Shown here one piece after another: positions 1 through 12,700 of a stretch of DNA of 64,000 bases. A program made the position numbers and the translations under genes. Origin of the DNA: Telopea speciosissima (lineage: Eukaryota > Streptophyta > Magnoliopsida > Proteales > Proteaceae); NCBI RefSeq assembly GCF_018873765.1, contig NC_057921.1, positions 65,957,557-66,021,556 on the forward strand. The letters are read 5' to 3'. Within the stretch, counting starts at the first letter, position 1; each line of letters starts with the position of its first letter. The notes beneath the pieces were generated by a model. The model had not been told where the DNA came from and searched no databases. It worked only from the letters and a program-made list of their open reading frames with translations.

Positions 1-697
1 CTCTCTCTTCAATTCACTCTCTCTCTCTCTCTCTCATAAAAATCCTTTGCCGTACTGCAGGGTGCACCCACGTGACCTCTACTATGCGGCAGGATGTGTA
101 CCACACACCTTGCAATACGGCTGAGAATCCTGATTCGGGTAGGTACATGTTCACGTACTTAGCGGGTCCTCACCACCTGCCCGCTTCGTTTCATTAATAT
201 GAGTAAATGAAAACCGGAAATAGAAATTTCTTCTGCGTGGGAGACTTGGACGGATTAGAATTGTTCTCAAAAACCTTAGAATCAGCCTTGTAATCTGTTC
301 GAAAATCCCTAGAATCGACTGTTCAAAATTAAAATTTGTTACTGCGTATGCTAGTCCAAAATAACCGATCCAATCGATTCAATTATGATCTAAATTAACC
401 AATTTAACCGATTCTAATTCCGACTTTAAGACTTTGGTACCACCCAATGGTGGCCCAAGAGAATCTTTTCCATTTATCCGTTATCTTCCTCCTTTTCTGT
501 ATAAATAATTCGTCTCTTTTTTTCTGTGGTTTAGATATTGAAAAGGAATGTTGGCAATTGGTTTAATGAGTCCAAACTCCTACGGCAACACTCCCTCTTG
601 CCATTGTAAAGATGATTTGTATTCTTTGTTGTTTTTGGTTGTTAACACCATGCGACCCACACTGTAACCATATAGCAATCCAACGGATCCACCCCGT
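1..697. other. Gene-free stretch with CT microsatellite
   Basis: The first 37 bases are a CT-rich microsatellite. The remainder is AT-rich and contains degenerate GATTC/AATCG-type words (about 255-425) like the dispersed repeats found elsewhere in the window. No splice-linked coding signal is visible on either strand. Confidence 0.5.
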
Positions 698-838
698 ATT
701 AAAATCCTCTACAGTATTGGTGGGGTGGCAGTGCACATCCGGCGGCACAGCAGAGGCCATGTGTGTCATATATGTCACCTAACCTCTGTTGTGCCGTTAG
801 ATATGCACCGCCACCTCGCCGGTACTGCAAAGGATCCT
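698..838. repeat. Foldback (palindromic) element, family F1, copy 1
   Basis: A roughly 140-bp imperfect palindrome. The left arm starts ATTAAAATCCTCTACAGTA and runs through GCACATCCGGCGGCACAGC; the right arm reads back through GTGCCGTTAGATATGCACCG to GGTACTGCAAAGGATCC. The arms meet near 770. Related copies lie at 2816-2955 and 53923-54008. This is probably a MITE or foldback transposon. The short readable frames inside it are by-products of the palindrome and not genes. Confidence 0.7.
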
Positions 839-1227
839 GGTCCCTCTCTCTCTCTCTCTACGTTTCTTATTTTAAGTCGTAATGAAGGGACAGATGGAAT
901 TAATTTATGGACCACACCATCCATATTATCTTAGGATATACCCCTTACCTTAGGACTTTCTAAAGTATCTTGGTATCTATACTAGACCCACTTAAGGTTT
1001 AGTATTTAAGTTCAATGATTCAAAAAAAAATCAATGATTTAGAAATTTGAGATTGACTTGTATGATCCAAGGCACTTTAAATTAAAATCTATCCATTTGA
1101 TTCCAAAAATCTTGGAATTAACCATTCTGGAACGATTGAAATCGAAATTAATCATGCTCGATTCTAATCCAAATTGGACAATTTGGTTGATCCTATTGAC
1201 CTATTCCGAATTTTAAAACCATGGGTC
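839..1227. other. Gene-free AT-rich stretch
   Basis: A short CT microsatellite lies at 841-860. Low-complexity AT-rich DNA with GATTC/AATTGG words follows (about 1025-1222), resembling the degenerate dispersed repeat seen in other intergenic regions. No gene is seen. Confidence 0.45.
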
Positions 1228-2528
1228 TAGTCCATAGTTAGTAAGTTCGGGAATGGCAATAATATGGGAACGGATACGTACGGCAGTCAAACGGACTATC
1301 TGACAATAATACTATTCAAAAAATCCGACATAATAATATGGTACGTGTTTAATACGTGTATAATATGGTTACTATGTAAAAATATGGGCATACATTCACT
1401 ATGCAATAGACATGTACACCTAATAAACACAATAATAGTATTTACTGATGTGCCTAAATATATAGTTTGATTGGTTAATAAGCTTAGATTCATTACATTC
1501 TTTATTGTAGGGATTAGAATGGCCAATCAAAAGGGATGATTGAAATGAATGTTACTTATAAAGAGTCTTTTTAGCTTTTATGTACCTAACAAGAAGTAAG
1601 ATAACATGATTTCTCTTCATTCATAAAATCTTGCCGTCTCTAGAACAAGATAAACGTCTCTCCCGCAGCACTCTCCCCCCTCCCCCTCATATTTTTCTTT
1701 CTAATTTCTTCTCTAGTTTCAGATTATATTTTCAATGTCTAATTTTAGGTTTCGGTTCTACTACTGAATTGAGTTTTGTTATTAAATATTAACTAAATCT
1801 GAGTTTATTTCATGCTTCATGGATTTTGGACTTTAATAAATCCCAAAGTCTGTCTCTTTGACCGTCAAAAACAAAAAGAATAGATGGTTCTGAATCTATA
1901 GTGATGGAGTTTTTGGCTAAGAAAAAACTTTGAGTTCTCACAGATTGTATATGTTTCGTTTGGTTGGATTTCTTGAAAAAAACTGAACGAGTTCCCTTGT
2001 GTTGTTGTTGGGCTTCAATTTCTAAGCTCTCCCTGCGATTCTCCTCCATAGAATGGAGGGAAAAAAGTTTCTAAAAAATACCTTAAGAATTGTCGTTTCA
2101 AGTGCACCGCTGCAATCGTCGGCTTGACGAACGCAAGAACCACTGTTGCAATCACCGACAGAACACAAGAAGAGGAAGAAGAGACAGAGAGGAATGGAGA
2201 AGGGGAACCAGCCGCTAGAGGTTTGGTTTTCCGCTGGAGAAGAGACGAGGGTTTGGTAGATTTTAGGTTTTTTTTAATCTAACGGTTAGTATTAAGAATT
2301 GGTTTAACGGTTAAGAAAGATTTAGTTTTTTTTTAAAAAAAAAATATATATGTAAACGTATAATACGCGTATTATATGCGTTTCATTCAAGTATCATACG
2401 ACGTTCCTTAAAATATGTATATTTTATCAATTCTAAAATATTATACGTAATACGGAGTTTTTTTCATTCATACGTTCGAATATGTGTATAATATGCATAT
2501 AATACGCGTATTTACTAACTATAGTCTA
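1228..2528. mobile_element. Probable 1.3-kb terminal-inverted-repeat DNA element
   Basis: The left end CTAGTCCATAGTTAGTAA (about 1228) is matched in inverse by the right end TTACTAACTATAGTCTAG (about 2510-2527), giving terminal inverted repeats of about 18 bp with two mismatches. Next to both ends are short palindromic words of the ATACGCGTAT/GTATAATATG type (1270-1400 and 2340-2510). No transposase frame is visible, so it would be non-autonomous. A target-site duplication is not obvious and the superfamily is not assigned. Confidence 0.45.
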
Positions 2529-2815
2529 GTTTGTTTCATTCGGGCCTAATCAGCCCTACCAATTGAAGACCTTGCAAACATTACAAACCATTTATGTAAT
2601 CAGGCTTCGTTGGCAACCTATGGGTATGGACACACTTTGGTTCAATCGGTGGGTTACTGGTCTATAATTATAGTAATTAGATTTTAAACAAGTTAATTGG
2701 CTAGTCAAAGTATAAATAGGCCTTAAATGGGCTATTATCTTGCTAATCGGAATATAAACAATTGGTTAATGGTGCAAGTTGATCTCGATTGGATGCCCAT
2801 TAGGTTACGGACCAG

Positions 2816-2955
2816 GCTCCTCCGTAGTACCAACGGGGTGGTGGTGCACATTCGACGGCACAGCAGAGGCCAGATGGCACACATGGCACACATGACCTCT
2901 GTTGTGCCACCGGATTTGCACCGCTGCCCCCGCCAGTACTGCAGAGGATTTTAAT
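2816..2955. repeat. Foldback element, family F1, copy 2
   Basis: Second copy of the palindrome at 698-838. It has the core GCACATTCGACGGCACAGC, the facing arm GTGCCACCGGATTTGCACC, and an end that reads ATTAAAATCCTCTGCAGTA on the minus strand. The left end is more diverged than in copy 1. The loop contains a short tandem repeat of ATGGCACAC. Confidence 0.65.
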
Positions 2956-3726
2956 TCACAGGGTTACAACCAAACATTGTTACCGACCTTTTCTATAATC
3001 GGGTTAGACCAGCACCGAAAATGTCTATTAACCGATCAGTCCAGTATTTGGCTTTAATTGGTCAAGCCTACCAGTTCATAATATCAAGCTAGCATTTGAC
3101 GCCCCTACTGAACTAAATCTAGAGTTCGGATCTGCTCCTGCTTGAGGATGGTGGGTATAAATCTGAACCCTCTATGGGGCATTGGTCCTACAGCCTATGG
3201 TGAGTTGGGATCGGTCCCCACTGCTCCCATGTGGGTAGCTGATCCCAACTCCAAATTCCACGGTCGCATGTTCTTGTGGACCCAAAATCTATGTCTCAGA
3301 ATAATGTTGTATATGGTTTTATATGAGAAAAAAAAAAAAAAAAAAAGACTCTGATTCTTGGCTTACGTGGTGTGGTGGTCTACAAAAGGAGTCAGTAACT
3401 GCTTTAGCTTTCTCTGTAAAGTCTCTCTGGTCTCACTCTCTAGTCGCTACTGGTGATTTTGGTGACCAAAGACGAAGATTGTCTTAAGAGAAAGCGATCC
3501 TTGAGTCTTCTTTATCTTTAATTCACAGTGAAGAGAAATTCTTTCATCCACAGTGAAAGAGAGAATTTCTTTAACAATTTCATCTCTTAATCCGCAGGTT
3601 CCTTCTACCAAAAAAAATAAAATCCGTATGTACACAAAATTTCCTTTCAAATTGTTTAGATTAGCGGAGAGAGAGAGAAGACTGAGAGGATAGAGTGAGG
3701 GAAAGATCAAGCTTTGTTTGCCAATA
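2956..3726 (+). promoter_or_regulatory. Upstream region and 5' leader of the LACS gene
   Basis: No separate gene is visible. The last 350 bases before the LACS start codon are pyrimidine-rich with AG repeats (3670-3690), as in many plant 5' leaders, and follow a poly-A run at 3329-3346. No clear TATA box could be placed, so the transcription start is unknown. Confidence 0.4.
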
Positions 3727-6700
3727 ATGGCGCAGAAGAAGTATATTTTTGAGGTTGAAAAGGCAAAGGAATCGAAGGATGGAAGGCCTTCGGTAGGAGC
3801 GGTTTATCGGAGTGTGTTCGCTAAGGATGGGTTTCCGCAGCTATCTTCAGGATTGGAGAGCTGCTGGGATATTTTTCGGTACGTTTTTTCTTTCAGTTTA
3901 TCTATGAATATCTCTCTACTTTTGATTTCTATTTCCATGGAAGTTTGTTTCTTTTGGTTTGTTAATTCGTAATTTGGTGCAGTCTTCCAAGCTTTGATGC
4001 TATGCTTCCTCTGCTATGCTTAGCAAGTTAAAGTTTCTTCTCTTTACATGCTTTAAGAGGATCACAGTATTCTTAAACTGTTCTTTTTGCGAAGAGAAAT
4101 TAACTTGATCGTTGGTTCTTAGTTCATTGGAATGGTTGGATTACATTCTTTCTCTTTTTAACAGAAAGAGATCGATTTGAGTGTTGCATGCAGGACTGTG
4201 TTCAGTTTAAGTGGATTATTTATAGTATTCTTCAACTTTTCAAGGGAAGGAAATTGATTTCATCATTGCTTCCTCGTCTGGAAATGGATGGTTGGATTAC
4301 AAAATATGGCCCTCCTTCATGTTTCTTCCTCCCTTTCCCCCTCTGTATGGAATTGTCTTCTCTTCTGTGAATTGCAATTCACAATTTCCTGAAATCTGCT
4401 AGGTTGTTTTGGTAAATAACAATTGGGCCCCCAACAATTTATTTAACCTTCACTTTTCTCCATGGCAAAGAACCAGAGCTTCCACACTAATTTTCACCGA
4501 CTGTCAATTATCAACCATGAAGTTGAGCTTAGTATCCAATAAACATCTATCCTATGGGGAAATTTAAGATTCGTTTTATTCTACACCAAGCAGGGATTTA
4601 AATCACGGTACCGGTAACGGTATTGGTCTCGGCCGATACTGATACTGATATGGATTGGCCGTTTTGGGTGGGATTAGACCATTTTCCCCTCAGATTTGGA
4701 TTTAAGAAAAAAAAAAAATTCAATTTTTAGACTAAAAAATCTGGAGATGCTAACACCATTGACCTATACCGGTATTGTATCAGTATTGTTCTCCAGCGAT
4801 ACAGATACATATCGGCTGAGACGCCAATATGATACTGATCATTAATACCATGATACCAATTACCAAGCGCTGATGATGCTATGACTTTCCAAGTCTGTCT
4901 TTAGTCTTTACTACAATGCAAATCTATGTTAGACAAATGTATTGGCCATATCCTGTACACATGGAGGCATGCATTTCCATCAAAATAATTTGAATTCATA
5001 GTTGTCCTCTTTAAATGCAGTCTGTCAGGTTAAATTTGCTGATTTTTTTTCCAAATATCTCCAATTATGATATCATTTTTCTGAAATATTTTTGTTCAAA
5101 TCTCAGATCCCAGTAATTTGAGTGTAGTAGGTTTTTATTTGCTCACATAATTAACAGCATAAATCATCAAAAAATATGATGGGCAGTGTCATTATGCAAA
5201 TAACTTAAAGCCATGATATGCATATCTATGTGCCTCCTAATCATGAAAATGTGACTCATACCTGTATTAATTCCTGTTACATAAGTCCAATCTCAGTATA
5301 TAGTGTTCTTTTGGCATTCAAATTCAAAACTACTGATGCATATACCAGTTAATGAACTTGCATTCTGTTGGCTATTGTTTCTTGAAAGCTTGACGGTGAG
5401 TCATTGAATGCCTTGAGTAGTTAAGAATGTCTTCTTGTTTTATTTTTCATGCTGATATATATAACTAATATTGTTGTGTTCCTTTCACAGGTTATCTGTT
5501 GAAAAGTATCCTGCAAATCGAATGCTTGGTCGTCGAGAGATAGTGAATGGGAAGGTACATCTTCATTAGGAATTCTTATTAGTGCTTCTTCACATAGTCT
5601 GCAGCTCTCCAGTGAACCATATCTTTTAACTTTCTGTTATTACCTTTCAATCTTTATAATTGTTACAAGTATTGATTTTGTTATTTGCAGGCTGGTAAAT
5701 ATGTGTGGCGAACTTACAAGGAAGTATTTGATATTGTCATGAAAGTTGGACATTCCATCCGTAGCTGTGGTGTTGAACCAGTAAGTTGCTACTGTTCCAG
5801 ATAATTGATTCGTTGCACACAACGACTTGAAATTACCAATCCATTAATAGTTTTTTTTTAGTTCAAGCTCAGGCTTTCAAGTTGAAGACACAGGTTGAGT
5901 TTGAGGGTGCCTTCTTTGTGTGAAAAAGGCCGAAGGTTATGACCGACCCCAAGCTACCCCTCAGGGGACCCTGTAAAAGTGGGACCTGCTCTGGGCTATG
6001 GCCCTTAAAAAAATTCTTTATGTGGGGCTGTCAATCTTTTGAGTCCATGAAGTGCCAAGTCCTATGCCCATCACAGAGCAAGGCTCTGTGAGTGACACAC
6101 TTTGCAGAAGCACGTCATCACATCTTCACTTGTCATTGATATCAGTTTGGAGCAGCCCCACAAATGGCGCAAGCATGGAGGAAAGGAGAAGAAGATCAAG
6201 CCAGATCCGCCAAAACAAAAAATAAAAAATGTATAGAGATAAATTTTTTATTTACTTTTTTGTAGAATTAACAGCTAACTTTATTGGTTTGTAGAATAGA
6301 ATTTCATTTTGTAAGTACTTTATAACTCCAATAAATTAGATCACATGCCGTCATGGAAGTTAAGGTAGAAGTGCAGAACAAATTTCATGATGACGTCCTA
6401 CAGACCAGATTGTTAGGATGGGCACAGTCAATATGCCCAGATTTTATCAATTTCTGTGCAAAACTGATACCTAAAATCTAAAGCTGGAGTTCAGGAAATG
6501 GAAACCAAAATCAGATCTAAGAACAAACTATTAAACGAGTAAGAAACCTTTAAATCATGCTGGACAAACATGTTTTAGAAGTTGGTCATGGATTACTGGA
6601 CAAGGCTTTCAACTCTTAAAATGTCTTCTACTGAAATTTATGGCTGGGAAGCGACGATTCTGCAGATGAGGTTTTGTTACTGTCAATTGTTCCACAATCT

Positions 6701-9700
6701 TTTTGTACTGTAGGTCTTGACCTTTTTTTTGTTTTTTTTGAAATTTCATCTGCCCTTGTAGTGGACACCTGCATGGAGCATGAAAATGACAGTTTTATTC
6801 AACATCATGAATTGGTTTGGAGAAGTGTGAAAACATTGAGACCTTTATACATCTTGTGTTGATCGAGCCTGTAGTTATATAATACATGGAAAGATAATCA
6901 AGCATTATCCATACTTTCTACTAAAAGGAAGGTTTTTTATGTCTTAACTGCCTTACGTTCACTTAGTGCACCTTACCATTTTATTCTATTATTTGTGAAT
7001 TAATTTTGAGTTTTCTGTCCTTTCGTTTTTCATGTTGTTTGTTAGAGAAAACACTACTTCTCCCCTATTTTAGATTTTCCGATGATGAATGACATTCAGC
7101 ATTTCCTTCATTTAAGGTTCCATCATCGGGATTCTCTCTATGGGTTTCATGTAAATGGGAAATTTAACAATTGCATCTCCTCTCTGTTTTCAAATTTTCT
7201 CTGATTTGAAACGATTTAGTTCTTGTCATCGCATGTTTTTCTATTGCCAGTATGTGTTTGATATCCTTTTATGTGTAAAATATGTCCAACTTAATCTTTT
7301 TTATTTTCTTTTCCCCAGGGAGGGAGATGTGGTATATATGGTGTCAATTGTCCCGAGTGGATGATAAGTATGCAGGTGCCAATTTGCTTTCCATACTTGT
7401 GATATTGTCTTCTCAATTAGAGTTTTGGCTATAAGTTTAAGCAGTTTTTGTCCTAGTACATTTCTTTCTCCTCCTTAATGGTATTATGGTTTCAGCTTCT
7501 TTCTTTTTTTTTTCTTTTTTCTTTCTCGTGATTGTTCTGCTTACATGGAGTCAGCATTTTTAGGTCAGTATTGTTGATTTTTGTTCTGTTACTGTTTTGA
7601 TCCTATGTACATCTTGTTGAGATTTATTCTAATGCTACAAAATTTTTGCAGGCTTGCAATGCTCATGCACTTTATTGTGTTCCTCTATATGATACTCTTG
7701 GTATGCATTTTGGGCATTTTCTGTGACATTTATATACAAGTGTATTTCTACAGATGATGTCCACTTACCCATAAAGTTGCTTACGTGCTTGAAGTTATTT
7801 CATTAAATATAGGATATCTATACCTACTGATCTGAAGCTTCATCGATCGTGAAGTTTGGGTCTGCTAAAACTGTAGTTGATGAAAATTTGATTATTTTCT
7901 GTTATGATTTAGGTGCTGGTGCTGTGGAATATATTATATGCCATGCAGAGGTTTCAATTGCATTCGCAGAAGAAAAGAAGATTCCAGAGGTAGATGGTAT
8001 TCTATGTTAGCATTTCAGTTCTGGAATAAGTTGGTTTTGAAAAGCTTTCAGGGGGGGGGGGGGATATTTCCTCTCTTACATCTGTTTGTTTCATATGTTT
8101 ACAAACACTGGAAATTTTAGCCAAATTGACAATTTATGTGGCTACAGGAATTCGGTTCTGTTTGAGGCACAAGTTCATTCATACAGTAGTTTTTCTGTGT
8201 AATAAGTATTTACTTGTTTGAGATTTGAGAAGTATTAATACATGCTAGCAATGGAGTTCCCAATTCTCTATTGACATTTCCCTCATATATACTAGCAATG
8301 TAGTTTACAATTCTCAATTGGCATTTCCCTCTTTTCAGCTGCTGAAAACATTTCCAAAGACAACAGAATATTTGAAAAGTAAGTTAACTTTGTCGATTTC
8401 TTTCTCATGCTTGATGCATTTTGTTGTATAACCATTGATACTTTTCCCCCCTCTTTTGTAGCGATTGTGAGTTTTGGCAACGTTGCACCTGAACTAAGAG
8501 AAGAGGTCCAGAAGTTTGGTTTGGCAATATATTCATGGGACGAATTTTTGCAACTGGTAGGCTAATTGGTTCAAAATATAAATCTTCTCGTTTGCAATTG
8601 TTTCATGACCTCACGGTCAATATCCTCATAAAAAGTTCTCTCTGTTGCAGTTATTATTGTAGTTGCTGTTGCATCTCCTTTTTTTCTTGTTAGTTTGTCT
8701 AATTTAATCCAAAGAGTCAAGAAAATGTCAGTGTTTCACAAGATTATTAGTTAAACAGGAATTTCTTAACTGCCTTATTTTTGGGTTCGGGTTTGCTGTT
8801 TCCAACATGGTGTAGATTTTATGCTTGGGTGGTACTTTCTCAACTTGATGCAAAAAGTTTATGTTATAACTTCCCATGTGGTTTCTTATGCATATGAAGC
8901 CCCTAATTTTTTATTTCATTTTGTACTCTGTTTTATCATCAGGGAGATGATAAACAATTTGATCTTCCAGTGAAAAAGAAGTCGGACATTTCTACAATTA
9001 TGTATACAAGTGGAACAACTGGTGATCCCAAGGGAGTACTGATTTCCAACAATGCTATTGTTACTCTTATAGTGGGAGTAGAACGGATGCTAGAGCGTGT
9101 GAATGAACAGGTGAGTCATAATCAATTTAGTATTTGTTTCATGTGCCATGTGTATAGATACAAATACTATTTGAATCTTATCAGTTTCTCATGGACTTTC
9201 ATTTTCGTAAGTGTTACAGTTGACTACAGTTGATGTTTTTATGTCCTACCTTCCTCTGGCTCATATCTTTGATCGGGTGATTGAGGAGTTGTTTATTCAT
9301 CATGGTGCCTCAATAGGATTTTGGCGTGGGGTAAGTTAATTACAGCATATAATTTTACCTGGACAGGATACATTTTTACCTAGAATGATTCCAATTTATA
9401 AATTGATTATTGTTTTTATTTTCAGGATGTCAAATTGATGATTGAAGACCTTGGGGAGCTAAAACCAACTATTTTCTGCGCTGTTCCACGTGTGTTGGAT
9501 AGGATATATTCAGGTAAATTTGGAAAAAATTATACTTCAGTGTGCTAAGTTATGCTATTCTCTGCTTCTCCGGTAAATGTGCACTTAATATCCACTGATT
9601 ATTTGTACGAGGGGTAGTAGACATTCTTACGTGCAGTGGCATCACTGTTCAACTCTTTGTTGATCATCCATTTGTTACATTAGATGAGATAAATACATGT

Positions 9701-12700
9701 TCACATTTTTAGTCATTGGCTTAATTTTATTCAGGTCTGACAGAGAAGGTATCTTCTGGGGGATTCTTGAAGAGCACATTGTTTAACATTGCATACTCAT
9801 AGTAAGTTTCTCCTCATTGTTTTAATTTTTTGTAGTCAAAATCGTTCTGTTCTGTCCCCACAAGCTTTGAAGCCCGTAGTGACAGTTTTCTGCCAAGCTG
9901 GGGGATTTTATGGAAAATCTAGTCTATCCATCTATTTGAGTACATTCTGGATTATATCTATATGATGCCCCTGTTCGAAGTCAGGTCCATGCCACTCCTG
10001 TTGCATTTTTCTCCAATCAAAACAGCCCATAAGGCTAAGGATTTTTACTTCTCATTTAAAAAGGATGACAAAGCAACTCTCTCTTTTCCATATGGCAGAA
10101 GGTTATTCGGATAAGTTTGCAACATGGAAGGAGGCAGACATGGCATAACCTATTAAACCTATTTTGTGTTGCAGTTCAGCGGCCACATGTAAAATCCCAT
10201 GCTTAAATAGGCTTAGGGTAGGCCTAACTATTTATAAGTCTAGGCTAGTGCTTGCTATCTAGAAGATTGGACCGGACCCCATCATCAGGGCTGAAGTTGA
10301 AGCCTAGCCCTGAAATCTGACCAAGTTGTGCTAGTAGCCCTTGATTTGAGCCATATGGAATCCGTTAAAACTTTTGAATAGATAGGCAACCATTTGGATT
10401 GGGCATATTTCAATTTTGTGGTTTCAACTTTGTGAACTACCTTGTATTTGTCTTGCCCCTTTTACTATCAGCCATAAACCACCTTCCAATTCAGGACTAA
10501 CATTTTATAGGTTCCACCTAAGAGAACTACTTGGCCAAAAGGTTATGCAATCCGATGGTTTCGACCATCCAATTTTAATCTTCCATTTTAATGTTGAAAA
10601 AATTCTGCGAATGTTCCAGAAAACAGTCTGCAGATTAGATGGTTAAAGATAGCCAATTATTGGATCCTATTCATAAATAGTTTCTTATCAACAACACTGA
10701 TGCATGGCCAGAATTTCTGTTTAGGGATTGAAGTTTCTTCATCTTTCCAAATATGAAACTTCATCCTACCTTTTATCTAATTTTTTTAAGCCCTAACTTC
10801 TCATGTCGAAGCTCGTGTAACTCTAGTGAAACAGGATCCATCCCAAAGTAGTTGTGATAAAGCTTAGTTGAGTATTGAGCTGGGTGGTCTTTGTATACTG
10901 CCTTGGTACTTAACAAAAAAAAATGTTCCAGTAGCAGTTCAATATGTTCCTCGCTTTTTTTTTTTTTTTTTTTTTTTTTGGGTGGGGGGGGGGTGGGGTT
11001 ATAATCAGTTGTTTGTGGTTCATTTTTATTTACTCCGATTTTTTTTCATCCATTCTATAAACCAGTTTTCAGATTTTTTTTGTGAACTTCTTGATTTACC
11101 TGCAGTGTATAGTGCACACCACTTCATTTTCTGGTTTTTAACCTACAATATGCAAATGTTGCAGCAAACTAAATAACATGAAGAAAGGGTATAAACATGA
11201 GGAGGCCTCTCCACTTTGTGACAAAATTGTTTTTGGCAAGGTATTGGAAGTGCAAAACTATATGTTCTCTAATTTGCTGCTTACTTTTGCAAGAGTGAAC
11301 TTCCTAAAATTTACATGGCAGTCTTGATGATTTTCATGACTTAGTCAGGTAAAGCAAGGTTTAGGAGGGAATGTACGACTCATTTTATCTGGAGCCGCTC
11401 CTCTTGCAAATCATGTTGAAGCTTTTCTGCGTGTGGTGACATGTGCCCATGTCTTACAAGGATATGGTATGCAGTATTTTGAAAACTCGTGTCGTTGAAA
11501 CCATTTTCCCCCCTTATTTTTTTGAAGTGCTATTTTATTGCATTGATTTCAATTACCATGGCTGTAATGTTATCTGCTGAAAGCTTGATGCTCTCCAGTC
11601 ATTTACAGGTTGGACATTTAGTTTAATTTTTAGTGGGTTTTATCTAGGGGATGGATATATTAATGCTTCAAAGGTGCTATTCACGAAGCATGAAGTATTC
11701 TGTTGGGTAACTGTTGTAACGCCGAGGGATGAAATTCCCATCCTTTGTTGTATACGTGACTTATGCTTCAAAGTTTAATTTTTTATTGTTTTTATTTCTT
11801 TCCATCTTTTTCTCGGCACTTCCATGATCTACATGTTGTGTCTAAACATGGGAAGGATTAGGTGACTATATCCGGACTCATCTCCTATGCTAAAATGTCG
11901 GTTCTATGAGCATAGCACGCATGATTATCATGTGGACAGTTTATCAGTAGTTAAGCTTGTTTCACTGTTCCCTCAAGGCCATGGCCTAATGATTTGCACT
12001 GTTAAGATGACCCAACTGTCTGACAAGGGGTCATCAATAATAGGATTTGCAATGTCCAAAGTTCAAGGCAGAAGCATACTTGTAGCATAGCTAGGACAAT
12101 TCCTTGGCAAATTTCTTGTTTATGCTTCACATTGATGACAATTTGTCATTTGTACAACATTCATTTCATGTGTAGAGAATCCACAGTGCATCACAACTTT
12201 TGAAAGAATGAAAATTCAAAATAAAAATGCTAAAAAATTCTCAAATTAAGTTTGTGTGTATCATTGCCCTCTGTATTTATGAGAAATCTTCATGTCAATT
12301 TGCTTATGCTAAATTAATGTTCCTTTTAATATTTTGGCAAACAATAAACCAACTCGATAAATTAAGTGTGATCATAACTACTTGAGGTGATCTTTATGAA
12401 TCCTGTTCTCCAAGTCAATTGTATCTACCACCAATGTCCTGGAAAATCATGCATGAATGAAAAATGTTTAGTTTGATAGAATTTACTTGCATCCACCTGT
12501 ATTTTGTGTGTGTATAGTACTAAGATTCCAAATTTTTATCTTGGAATTAGGGCCGCACCTTGTCACCTTCTGCCTCAGCTTATGATTCCTTATGTTATGA
12601 ACCATGATGGCAAAATACCAAACAGATGAAGAAGCTGCATTTTGTTACTAAAATGCATTGAATACATAATCTGATTTTATGCAGTTCCTTTTTATCAACC

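Noticed and set aside
3142..3354. 70-aa plus-strand frame upstream of LACS
   Set aside because: Ends in a poly-Lys run from a poly-A tract; no family likeness.
10957..10997. T-run followed by G-run as a regulatory signal
   Set aside because: Simple homopolymer tracts within a LACS intron, similar to those at 8051-8063 and 41539-41568; length may also be affected by sequencing error.
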